Notes under the pieces: model-generated | Told to the model about the DNA's origin: nothing | The model's database searches: none | What the model saw: only the letters and a program-made list of their open reading frames with translations | Made by a program: the position numbers and the translations under genes | Shown: piece by piece, positions 28,700-37,506 of the stretch | Position numbering within the stretch: the stretch's first letter is position 1 | How the letters are laid out: each line of letters opens with the position of its first letter | Assembly (NCBI GenBank): GCA_937922745.1 | Contig: CALAJO010000026.1 | Location: 1 to 41,249 of the forward strand | Length of the DNA: 41,249 nucleotides | Reading direction: 5' to 3' | Source: an uncultured cyanobacterium | GTDB lineage: Bacteria > Cyanobacteriota > Vampirovibrionia > Vampirovibrionales > JAGQHJ01

Positions 28700-29683
28700 C
28701 TAGCTTAAAGCGCTGCCACACGCCCCGCAGAAGCGAAACTGGGAAGGTAGATTCTGGGCATTACATTGAGGGCACGCTTTGCCGTTTTCTCCCCATAAAC
28801 GTGCAGGCGCACCTTGCCCGGTGACTTGGCGCCGGACTTCGGGGTAGTCAATGCCGCGCTTCTCGACAAATGCCCGGGTGCCTTCATAGGTTTCATAGGA
28901 CATGTTGTGTAGGGTCAGCCAGTCGCGGGCGTGCGAAATCGTGGATCCCCAGGAGAGATCGCGCCAGAAGTTGGTTTGCTGCTTGGTATAGCGGATGCAT
29001 TCCGGCAACTTATTTAGGAGTTTGTCAGCCATGGCTTCCACGGCTTCATCCAGTTGGGCGCGCGGAACCACCTGGTTGACCAGGCCCCACTCCAGCGCTT
29101 TTTGCACTGGAATTTCCTCGCAAAGCCAGAGGATTTCCCGCGCGCGCCGATCGCCCACGATGAGCGGCAGCCATTGGGTTGCGCCCGCCGCCGGGACGCT
29201 GCCCCGCGCGGTACCAACCTGGCGAATAAAGATATCATCCGCGGCAACGGCCAGGTCGCACGCCATGTTCAGCTCGTTTCCGCCACCGACTGTCATGCCG
29301 TTGAGGCGCGCAATGGAGGGCTTGCCCAGGTTGCGCAGCTTGTCATGCAGGTCGATAAAGCCGCCCATCCATTTCCAGTAGTCGTTGGGCTTGTTGAGAA
29401 AATACTGGCTCTGCTCCTTCAGGTCTGCGCCGGTGCAAAAGGCCTTGTCCCCTGCGCCGGTCAGGATCAGGACGCCCACGTTGTCATCAAACGAGGCATC
29501 CTTAACCGCAGCCGTCATCTCCTCAAACGTCTGGTAGTCGAAGGCGTTGTAGACATGCGGGCGGTTAATGGTGATTTTGGCGCGGCCGTTATACTTCTCG
29601 TAAATAATGTGGGTAAAGCCAAATCCACTGGCATCCTGCCCTTGTAAAACCGGATTCTCCGACTGTGCTTCAGCGGTGGCCAT
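28700..29683 (-). CDS. crotonase-superfamily protein with C-terminal zinc ribbon
   Basis: GGGNELNMACDLAVAADD, GATQWLPLIVG; C-term CPQCNAQNLPSQFRFCGACG. Confidence 0.9.
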   Translation of the reverse strand: MATAEAQSENPVLQGQDASGFGFTHIIYEKYNGRAKITINRPHVYNAFDYQTFEEMTAAVKDASFDDNVGVLILTGAGDKAFCTGADLKEQSQYFLNKPNDYWKWMGGFIDLHDKLRNLGKPSIARLNGMTVGGGNELNMACDLAVAADDIFIRQVGTARGSVPAAGATQWLPLIVGDRRAREILWLCEEIPVQKALEWGLVNQVVPRAQLDEAVEAMADKLLNKLPECIRYTKQQTNFWRDLSWGSTISHARDWLTLHNMSYETYEGTRAFVEKRGIDYPEVRRQVTGQGAPARLWGENGKACPQCNAQNLPSQFRFCGACGSALS

Positions 29684-30007
29684 TTACACCACCTCGGCGG
29701 CTTGGGGCACAGGTTCGGAAATCATCAGGTGAACCAGGTTTCCGGCAAACCCCATCAAATCCTTGGCGGCGGCTTTGCCCTCATCGGATCCCATCGCCGC
29801 GTTCAGGGCGTCCATGTCATCAAACGTCAATTCGGCCAGGAAATAGTAGTCTGTCTTACCCATGGGCGAACCCGTAATCACTTGATATTCCACGTTGCGA
29901 AGACCGGGCATCTTCTCCGTAAGCGGCACATGCACGTTAAAGTAATGGTCGTCGAATGCCTCAACGTCATCCGGTTTTTTGTACAAAGCCAATAATTTTA
30001 CTGCCAT
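29684..30007 (-). CDS. EthD-domain protein
   Basis: VKLLALYKKPDDVEAFDDHYFNVHVPLTEKMPGLRNVEY pattern of the EthD/dabb-like fold. Confidence 0.85.
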   Translation of the reverse strand: MAVKLLALYKKPDDVEAFDDHYFNVHVPLTEKMPGLRNVEYQVITGSPMGKTDYYFLAELTFDDMDALNAAMGSDEGKAAAKDLMGFAGNLVHLMISEPVPQAAEVV

Positions 30008-30041
30008 TTTTGCGGGCCCTCCCTCTATATCCGAAACATCC

Positions 30042-30437
30042 TTATGACGGGATGCTGGCTATTTTTTCATGAAGTTGCCGAAGAGGCAAGATGGCCTGAA
30101 TGACTTTTCCCTCGCCGACTTTTTTGTGGCCGTGCCAGGCGGTGCAATGGCAAACCACACGACGGGGCAGCACCCCTGTCACAACGGAATCGATGCGAAT
30201 GATTTCCCCAATGGCTACCGGCGCAAGGTGGCGAACCTCGATATGCGCGCCAACGCCTTCCTCGCCTTCGTCCAGGCACGGCAGGATGTGCTGTCGGGAC
30301 GCCCATTCCATATGGGCGGTCATCGCTGCGGTGCCGTAAAGGTGATGGACGGTCTGTCCATCAAACTGCGCACGCATCTCCGGCGTTACCGTAATCTCAA
30401 ATGAGAAGGTCTGTCCGATACGGATGTTGGGTTGCAT
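30042..30437 (-). CDS. hot-dog fold thioesterase-like protein
   Basis: GAHIEVRHLAPVAIGEIIRIDSVVTGV...CHCTAWHGHKKVGEGKVIQAIL resembles the FlK-type thioesterase pattern. Confidence 0.75.
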   Translation of the reverse strand: MQPNIRIGQTFSFEITVTPEMRAQFDGQTVHHLYGTAAMTAHMEWASRQHILPCLDEGEEGVGAHIEVRHLAPVAIGEIIRIDSVVTGVLPRRVVCHCTAWHGHKKVGEGKVIQAILPLRQLHEKIASIPS

Positions 30438-30516
30438 GGCCTGCTGACTTTCATTTTTGGACGAACGAACCCATTTTCCCGGAAAGGGCTGTCTAATCCA
30501 AGCCAGGACAAGAATG

Positions 30517-33183
30517 CTAGCTGTCGTTGCGGATAACCAGCAGGGAAACCACCATCATCCCCAGGGTAAAGGCCAGCGGCATCCACCAGAGCAGCGGCTC
30601 CAGGGAAACCGTGCCCAGCACGGGATGCAGCACGGGAATATAAACGGCCGCCAGTTGAAGCCCGACGGTCAATGCCAGAATAATCCAGGTCAACGGGACT
30701 TTGGCGATTTCAGTAAGGAATTCCAGCTTGCTGCCACCGGCATGGGCGGCCTGGATGTTGAGCAGATGCAGCGTCTGGGCCAGCGCCATCGTGGTAAAGG
30801 AGAGGGTGCTGGACACTTCCAGCGGGTGATTGAAGACCTTGTGCGACACCAGGAAGACGCCCAAGCCTGCGCCCATCAGCAGCACGCTCCAGAGGACGAC
30901 CAGGAGAATATGTTCCTTGAAGAGCAGGCCCTGATTATAGGAGCGGTTCGGCTGGCGGATGTTGGCCGGGTTGCCCGGCTCAAAGGCCAGGGATAACGCA
31001 GGGATGGTAACAACTATAATATTAAGCCAGAGAATCTGGAGGGCATTGAGCGGCAGGCCAAACCCCAGCAGCGCGCTGATCACCATCAGCATCACCAGGC
31101 TGGAGTTGCAACTGAGGAGGTATTCCACGCTGAGCTTGACGTTGTTGATCAGGATGCGGCCTTCCAGAACGGCAAGGGCAATGGTTTCAAACCGGTCGTT
31201 GAGGAGAATGATGTCAGAGCTTTCCTTGGCGGCCTCGGCCCCGCGAATACCCATCGCAATGGCAATATCGCTTTTGCGGAGCGCCGGGGCGTCATTCACC
31301 CCGTCCCCAACCATGGCCACGATATCGCCGCCGGCCTGAAGCGACTGGACGATCGCCAGCTTTTCTTCCGGCTGGGTGCGCGCAAACACGCGAACCGATG
31401 TGGGAATGGACTCCACGCCGTTATCGAGATCCTTGCGCGTCCAGACATCGGTGCCTTCCGGCAGAATGCCCAGGTTCTTGCCCATCATGGCCGCGGTGGC
31501 TTTCTGGTCGCCGGTAATCATAATAACGCGGACGTTGGCTTCCTGGCATTTGCGGATGGCTTGCTGGACGCCGGGCTTTGGCGGGTCAATGAGGCAGACC
31601 CAGCCGACAAAGACGGCGTTATTAAATGCATCTTCATCCGCGGATTTCATGGGCTTCTCGGCAAACCCGATAACCCGGAGCGTGCCGTCCATCGCCAAAT
31701 CCTGGTTGCCCAGCAAAAACTCGACCTTCTTGTCCTTATCCAGCGGGTGGACTTTGCCATCGCCGCCCAGGTAGTAATTGCAGGCTTCAATCACGCGTTC
31801 CGGCGCGCCTTTGATCATCGAGGCATAGCGATCATCCGTGGTGTGGTACACGGTGGCCATCATCATCGTACTGGAGTCGAACGGATATTCCTTCACCAGG
31901 TTATAGCCGAACTCGTACTCCGCAGGCGTTGCCCGGTAAAGGGCAACATCGATTGGGTCGCCCATGATGAAGCTGCGAACCCCATCCAGGATAGTGGTGT
32001 TGTTCAGGCGGCCAATCCGTAGCAGTTCTTCGACCTGGCGATTGGGGACATCCTTGGCTTCGGCCCATTTGGGGTTATATTCAAGCACGCCGGTATCCGG
32101 CAGGTAAATGCGATGCAGGGACAGGGTGTTCTCCGTCAAGGTGCCGGTCTTGTCCGTGCAAATAACCGTGGCGCTGCCGATGGCTTCGATGGCGTGGAGG
32201 TTGCGGACAATGGCATTCTCACGGGACATGCGCTCAATCCCCAACGTCAGGATGAATGTCGCGACGGCCGGCAAAATTTCCGGGACGGCGGCCACAATCA
32301 ACACGATGCCGATGGTAATAATCTCCACCAGCGGCGCCCCTTGCTGATAGGCCAGGTACGCCGTCAATGCGGACAACACGGTAACCACGCAGAAAATCAT
32401 CAGGCCCATGCGGTTCAGGCTTCGGGTCAAATGGCTGTCCCGGCGCTGGGCGCTGTTGGCCAGCGCGGCAATGCGTCCCATATGGGAGTTTTTGCCGGTT
32501 GCGGTAATCAAGGCCTGCCCTTTGCCGGTTTTAACCGTGCTGCCCGCAAACAGCATATTTTTCTGCTCGGTAATCTCTTCATCCGGGATATGCAGGCTGT
32601 TGGCATCCTTCATCACCAGCACGGACTCCCCCGTCAGGGCGGATTCATCCACCTGGACATTCTCGCTGCTGATCAGCCGGGCATCCGCCGGGACGACCAA
32701 CCCATTGCTGAAAACCAGAATATCGCCCGGCACCAGTTCCGATGCGTTGATGCGCTGGCTCAACCCATCCCGCTGAACCGTGCAAACCGGGTTGCTGAAG
32801 GCTTCCAGAGCCAGGATGGCTTTTTGCGCCCGCCACTGCGTCACAAACCCAATGGTGGCATTAATCATCATCGCTACTAATATTGCCGAACCACTAATAA
32901 GCTGACCCATCAGCAGGGAGAAGATGGCGGCCGCCAGCAGCAGTAAAACCACCAGGCTTTTAAACTGGCGCATGAATAATTTTCGCGCCATCCCGGAGGA
33001 TGCGCCGCTAACTTCGTTTCGACCGTATTGCTGGCGGCGGCTTTCCACCTCGGCGTCGTTCAAGCCGCTCAGGCGGCTATTCAAAATTTCAAGGCTGTTT
33101 TCGATTGATTTGGCGTGAAAGGGGATGTATTCCATTGCAGGGCCATCCTGGGCAGGATTGGCGACATGTCTGGTCTGTTGCAT
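30517..33183 (-). CDS. P-type cation-transporting ATPase (Ca2+-type, P2-like)
   Basis: CTDKTGTLTENT, VIMITGDQKATA, MVGDGVNDAPALRKSDIAIAMG; start chosen at MQQTRH with AAGGAAG upstream (uncertain). Confidence 0.93.
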   Translation of the reverse strand: MQQTRHVANPAQDGPAMEYIPFHAKSIENSLEILNSRLSGLNDAEVESRRQQYGRNEVSGASSGMARKLFMRQFKSLVVLLLLAAAIFSLLMGQLISGSAILVAMMINATIGFVTQWRAQKAILALEAFSNPVCTVQRDGLSQRINASELVPGDILVFSNGLVVPADARLISSENVQVDESALTGESVLVMKDANSLHIPDEEITEQKNMLFAGSTVKTGKGQALITATGKNSHMGRIAALANSAQRRDSHLTRSLNRMGLMIFCVVTVLSALTAYLAYQQGAPLVEIITIGIVLIVAAVPEILPAVATFILTLGIERMSRENAIVRNLHAIEAIGSATVICTDKTGTLTENTLSLHRIYLPDTGVLEYNPKWAEAKDVPNRQVEELLRIGRLNNTTILDGVRSFIMGDPIDVALYRATPAEYEFGYNLVKEYPFDSSTMMMATVYHTTDDRYASMIKGAPERVIEACNYYLGGDGKVHPLDKDKKVEFLLGNQDLAMDGTLRVIGFAEKPMKSADEDAFNNAVFVGWVCLIDPPKPGVQQAIRKCQEANVRVIMITGDQKATAAMMGKNLGILPEGTDVWTRKDLDNGVESIPTSVRVFARTQPEEKLAIVQSLQAGGDIVAMVGDGVNDAPALRKSDIAIAMGIRGAEAAKESSDIILLNDRFETIALAVLEGRILINNVKLSVEYLLSCNSSLVMLMVISALLGFGLPLNALQILWLNIIVVTIPALSLAFEPGNPANIRQPNRSYNQGLLFKEHILLVVLWSVLLMGAGLGVFLVSHKVFNHPLEVSSTLSFTTMALAQTLHLLNIQAAHAGGSKLEFLTEIAKVPLTWIILALTVGLQLAAVYIPVLHPVLGTVSLEPLLWWMPLAFTLGMMVVSLLVIRNDS

Positions 33184-33339
33184 CAAAATCAGCTTCCTTG
33201 GTTCGGGAAGGGATACCTCGAGTGGTACTATCATCCCTTATGATGCGGCAACACCGGAACAATCGTTTGAAGGATATCGTTATTATATTTTACTACATGA
33301 ATAAGAATGTTTTATTGATCACACCAAACTACTCAGCTT

Positions 33340-34389
33340 TTAATCCCCAAGGCCATCAAATGGAATGCCTTTTAGTAGTCTTATAAGCCTTTCTTCGTCC
33401 AGTTTTATGTCTTCCCCTTGTGACTGTACTGGCTCTTTAGCAGCAGGCTTTCCGAGGTGAGCTTGGGGTTTGTTACTTAAGTATGCCGCCTCATGGGTTT
33501 TAATTTCGTCATCCGAAAGTTCATCCACGTCATAATGCTCATAAATTCGGCCTTCGAGGACTTCAAAAAACAGATTAATTTTGTTATATAAATTGCTGAA
33601 TTGCTTGTTATATTGCTTACGGCCGCTTTTACCCAATTCTTCCGCATAATCCTTAGGGATGGTGGCTGTTACGGCAAACTCCTGGCGATTAAACCGTCCT
33701 TCTATCACCGTGGCCGGATGGAACCGATGTGAGCCTTTATCGCTTTTGCGGTCGTAATCCGGCAGAATCGGCTTGCCATGGATGCCCATACTGAGATCGG
33801 AAGGTAGCCCTAAATCCAGCGTCTCGGAATCATCCAGCTCACCTGGCAGCCGGAATGGTTTTGAATCGATTGGGTTGGGCGGCTCATCCGCTTCTTGGGC
33901 AAAATCTTCTTCTTCTTCTCGCAATTCAAGCCCATCCAGGTCGTCGTGGGTTAAATGCAGATAGAAGTCTGCATATTCCCCATCCCGCTCGTCGCTGGTA
34001 ATCACGATATCATCCCGGCCCTTCGGATCTTGCCGGAAAAATACGGTATAGATTGTACCATCCGACATAATGAAATGGTATTTACCCTCTACATCCGGAT
34101 CCGCTTCGACATCTTTGGCATACACACCAAAATCATCGTCTGGTGAATCGTCATAAAAGCCGCCGGCATCCTGGAGCCAGGTGCCGAAAAGTTGTTGAAG
34201 ATGCAGAATAGCGTCGTTGGCAACCTGCATGCCCCCTCGGTACCTTTGGCTTGAGAAGGTCACTCGATCCCCTCCCGGCACAGGAGCAGTGGAAGAAGCG
34301 TTATAAAGCGCAGGATGCTGTAAGCCGACACGATTGGAAGGGCTTGGTTTACCGGGTTTGGCAGTTGTAAAAATACTTTGTATGCGCAT
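33340..34389 (-). CDS. leader-motif paralog 3 of the tandem array, unknown domain
   Basis: MRIQSIFTTAKPGKP...GGDRVTFSSQRY; domain with KYHFIMSDGTIYTVFFRQD...EGRFNRQEFAVT. Confidence 0.8.
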   Translation of the reverse strand: MRIQSIFTTAKPGKPSPSNRVGLQHPALYNASSTAPVPGGDRVTFSSQRYRGGMQVANDAILHLQQLFGTWLQDAGGFYDDSPDDDFGVYAKDVEADPDVEGKYHFIMSDGTIYTVFFRQDPKGRDDIVITSDERDGEYADFYLHLTHDDLDGLELREEEEDFAQEADEPPNPIDSKPFRLPGELDDSETLDLGLPSDLSMGIHGKPILPDYDRKSDKGSHRFHPATVIEGRFNRQEFAVTATIPKDYAEELGKSGRKQYNKQFSNLYNKINLFFEVLEGRIYEHYDVDELSDDEIKTHEAAYLSNKPQAHLGKPAAKEPVQSQGEDIKLDEERLIRLLKGIPFDGLGD

Positions 34390-34453
34390 AATCGGTTATT
34401 TTATTCAAAAACAAGTTAAATATCAATACAAATATGAATTTTTTAATTTATGG

Positions 34454-35233
34454 TTAAGGTTTTTTGGGCTGGAGTGACAAAAGGAAATCTCTAATTTGTG
34501 GGGAAAGTCCATCAGTGTCTCGTTCGGGGTCAACCGGATTCATTTCCTCTTCGACAGGAGATATTGCTGCTTTGCCAGGATTGATCAACAAAGAGACCTT
34601 ATTTTCAATCTTTTCCATGCTTTGCGCCAGCTTTTGAAGGGCTTGTGTTACATCCGATGAAACGGGCGTGCTGGTTTTTAAGATGGGATCTTCTGACTCA
34701 TCATTACTAACAACAAATTTAATGTGGTTATATCTGCCATAGGCAGTAATTAATAGTTTATCCTGCGACAGGGACGAGCTTGCAGCCCGCGCGAGCAAAT
34801 TCTGCTGCGTTGTTCGCCCCCTTTGCAGAAAAGGATCCTCATTTAACGCGGTGTCTTGTAATTGCATCACAATGCGTGTTGGGGCTTTTTCATCTGCCGC
34901 ATCATCATTGGATAGCACAATGGTCGTGAGATCCCCGGCGACAATAAAATGAGCCGTAATCGTAACATTGTTCTGCGCAAAAACAAAATGCACCTTCATC
35001 GGGTCATAACGGTCCTGGCGGACTTGCTGCGGCTGTCCCATCTTGTCTTCCACCAGGTATTGCAAAAAGTATTTTGCAGCCTTGTTCAGCTGAACAATAT
35101 TCTCATCTTTGTTTTTCCTTTTTGCGCCAAAATAAACCGAATCGGACGCCTGTGAAGGCCACAGCCGAGTATTACAGGTCGGTCGGGAAGGATTCGTTGG
35201 TTTTAAGGGAGAAAAGCTGTTTATCTGAATCAT
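34454..35233 (-). CDS. leader-motif paralog 2 of the tandem array, unknown domain
   Basis: MIQINSFSPLKPTNPSRP...ASDSVYFGAKRK; KVHFVFAQNNVTITAHFIVAGDLTTIVLSNDDAAD...AYGRYNHIKFVVS. Confidence 0.8.
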   Translation of the reverse strand: MIQINSFSPLKPTNPSRPTCNTRLWPSQASDSVYFGAKRKNKDENIVQLNKAAKYFLQYLVEDKMGQPQQVRQDRYDPMKVHFVFAQNNVTITAHFIVAGDLTTIVLSNDDAADEKAPTRIVMQLQDTALNEDPFLQRGRTTQQNLLARAASSSLSQDKLLITAYGRYNHIKFVVSNDESEDPILKTSTPVSSDVTQALQKLAQSMEKIENKVSLLINPGKAAISPVEEEMNPVDPERDTDGLSPQIRDFLLSLQPKKP

Positions 35234-35284
35234 TATAAACTTCTATCATGCTTACGCTTATTCTATTAACAAGGACATTGATAC

Positions 35285-36592
35285 TTATATTCTTCCTTCT
35301 TGTTCTAATTGATCGATAAAGGCCTTGAAGGGATTCTTGCCCTCTGGCGTCGGATTTTCAATGGGAGTTATTGCGGATTCTTCAGGCTCCTCCTCGCCCG
35401 GCTCATTTGCAGAGAGATCGAATTGGATTTCCGCAAAATTTAAAAATTCCATAATATCTGTCATTAGACGGGAAGGCTCATCGGGGCTGGGTTCGGATGT
35501 TGGATGGGAGATTTCAAAAGGCTGGCAGCGTAATCGACCTGAGATAGTAATATGAGGGCTATCGGATCCCTCAAGAAACTGGGATCGATAGGTTAAGATG
35601 GTTTGGGCAGCATCCCCAAGGGAATCATTATTGCTTAAAGTGTAGGTGGAGCCTGTATCATCCTCGATAAAGCGCCCTGTGATAACGGTGCCATCCGGAA
35701 AGCGGGCATAGTATTTCGCTGGATCTTCCGGATCAAGGGAAACATTTGCAGAACCCATTTTCTCTTCGGAAACATACTGTGCAAAGTAATCCAGGGCCTC
35801 ATTTGCCATTTGTGCCTGGGTCGGATCGTTTTTGCCAAAATAATCGTTGTTAATATCCGGCAGCTTGATGCCTTGTCGTTCAGCGAGATCCTGGAGAAAT
35901 GCAAGCGCGGTTTTATTGCCTTGGCCATCATCAATAACGGTAACGCCACCCTGTTGTTCCAGCTTAAATTTTATCCAGTCCTGCAAATTATCCATAAAAC
36001 CTGAAATCTCAGCTGCAAGCTTTTGCCCTCCGTTTGGAAATAGCGGTGGACGGGTTCTCAACAGCGTATCGTTTAGATCAATACTGTTGTTAAAAGCAAA
36101 AGACTGGCCGTTGTAGTGACCATGAACAGCAATGGCGACCGGCTCGTTTCTCAATTCTTCCAAATCCTTGGGTTGGGGTGGCCCAAAAAGGCTGAAATCA
36201 TGAGTCTCATCCTCTTCCAGCTCGCTTATATAATCTTCCCGGTAACACAAAAAGTTGGGCGCTCTGTCTCCTGAAGCCTCATAGGAAGTAAGGGTGTAGG
36301 TGTCACTTCCTTCCTCACGCTGCCATAGCAAAGTCATGGCGCGTCCATTCGGCAAGGAAATATAGACAGATTTGCCATCATCCGTGTCAACCGTCGCGGC
36401 TTGCTTTATTTCATCCCATAGCTTGTTGAAATATTGCAAGGTTAAACGCGCGGCCTGGACATCCGGATCCGGCTTTGCCTGGCCAAAACAGACACTATCC
36501 GCTAACAGTTTATGCTGCTGGGGTGCGTTATTAAACTGTTTCGGCACTTTATCCCAAACGCGGGGTGAGAAAGCAAACGATTGGATTTTCAT
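35285..36592 (-). CDS. leader-motif paralog 1, two copies of the unknown domain
   Basis: MKIQSFAFSPRVWDK...ADSVCFGQAK; two repeats (SVYISLPNGRAMTLLWQREEGSDTYTLTSYEASGDRA / KYYARFPDGTVITGRFIEDDTGSTYTLSNNDSLGDAA). Confidence 0.82.
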   Translation of the reverse strand: MKIQSFAFSPRVWDKVPKQFNNAPQQHKLLADSVCFGQAKPDPDVQAARLTLQYFNKLWDEIKQAATVDTDDGKSVYISLPNGRAMTLLWQREEGSDTYTLTSYEASGDRAPNFLCYREDYISELEEDETHDFSLFGPPQPKDLEELRNEPVAIAVHGHYNGQSFAFNNSIDLNDTLLRTRPPLFPNGGQKLAAEISGFMDNLQDWIKFKLEQQGGVTVIDDGQGNKTALAFLQDLAERQGIKLPDINNDYFGKNDPTQAQMANEALDYFAQYVSEEKMGSANVSLDPEDPAKYYARFPDGTVITGRFIEDDTGSTYTLSNNDSLGDAAQTILTYRSQFLEGSDSPHITISGRLRCQPFEISHPTSEPSPDEPSRLMTDIMEFLNFAEIQFDLSANEPGEEEPEESAITPIENPTPEGKNPFKAFIDQLEQEGRI

Positions 36593-36633
36593 GGCTCAAT
36601 AAAGTAGCATTCCCAGAAAAAATTGCCAAGCGC

Positions 36634-37461
36634 TTAGGCATTTTTTTCCAAAATGCCCAGGCCAAACAGGGCAAAGTCGTATTTAACGGGGTCTTGCGGG
36701 CAGTGTTGCCGGAAGAAGGCGGTAATTTCCTCGACGGTTTTCCAATCGTTGCCGGCGCGCTGGGTAATGCCGTACTTGCGCGCGCTGTAGGCCACGTGGG
36801 TATCCAGCGGCATCATCAGCCGCGAAGGCGAAATGGTGTCGGACCAGGTGCCGAGATCCACGTCGTCCGTCCTTACCATCCAGCGCAGGAACATGTTGAA
36901 CCGTTTGGCGGCGCTGCCCTGCATCGGGTCGGCGAACAGGAAGCGCATGCCGTAACTATCGGGGGCTTGCAAAGCGCCCTCTGCTATAAAGGCTTTGCGA
37001 AAGGCGCTGATGGCGAGCTGCATCGAATCGCATGAGTTGCAGTTCTTATCCCAGAAAGCTTTGAGGCTGCCTTCCTGCCGGTAAATCTCCCCAATGCGGC
37101 CCAGCATAAAGATGAGATCCGCGGCGGTGTTAAAACGGTAATAAAACGCGTCAAACGCCTTTTGCAGATCCGGCTCCTTCAAATCCTGTAATACTTCTGC
37201 CGGTTCTGGCCCCAGCTTGTCGAAAATGCCGCCGACCGTTTCCAAAATCTTGTCGCGGCGGCCATAGCTGAAGAGGGCGGCAATCAGCGCAGCCAGCTCC
37301 ACATTGCGCCAGTCATCGGAGTGTTGGCGGTAGTAATGCGGAAAAGAAATCGGATCATCCGGGATAAAGTCCGGGCAGCAGAACTGTCGCACCAGCTGAT
37401 CCCAATCCGGTTGCGCTTTGCGCCGCTTTGGCGTTTTCGGCTTAATGATGGTCGCTTTCAA
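36634..37461 (-). CDS. DUF2400 / TIGR02757 family protein
   Basis: DDPISFPHYYRQHSDDWRNVELAALIAALFSYGRRDKILETVGGIFDKLG; MFLRWMVRTDDVDLGTW; PLDTHVAYSARKYGIT. Confidence 0.9.
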   Translation of the reverse strand: MKATIIKPKTPKRRKAQPDWDQLVRQFCCPDFIPDDPISFPHYYRQHSDDWRNVELAALIAALFSYGRRDKILETVGGIFDKLGPEPAEVLQDLKEPDLQKAFDAFYYRFNTAADLIFMLGRIGEIYRQEGSLKAFWDKNCNSCDSMQLAISAFRKAFIAEGALQAPDSYGMRFLFADPMQGSAAKRFNMFLRWMVRTDDVDLGTWSDTISPSRLMMPLDTHVAYSARKYGITQRAGNDWKTVEEITAFFRQHCPQDPVKYDFALFGLGILEKNA

Positions 37462-37506
37462 GGAGTCCCCTCTCTGGTTTCTTTCCGCCAGATTGTGTGA
37501 ATGTTC

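Noticed and set aside
20507-30437. Complete phenylacetate degradation operon
   Set aside because: paaB, C, D, E and K are not seen here, so a full pathway claim is unsupported.
33340-36592. Polymorphic toxin/immunity array interpretation for the three paralogs
   Set aside because: No toxin-like catalytic motif or WXG/PAAR/RHS features, and no toxin-immunity alternation; kept only as an unknown domain family.
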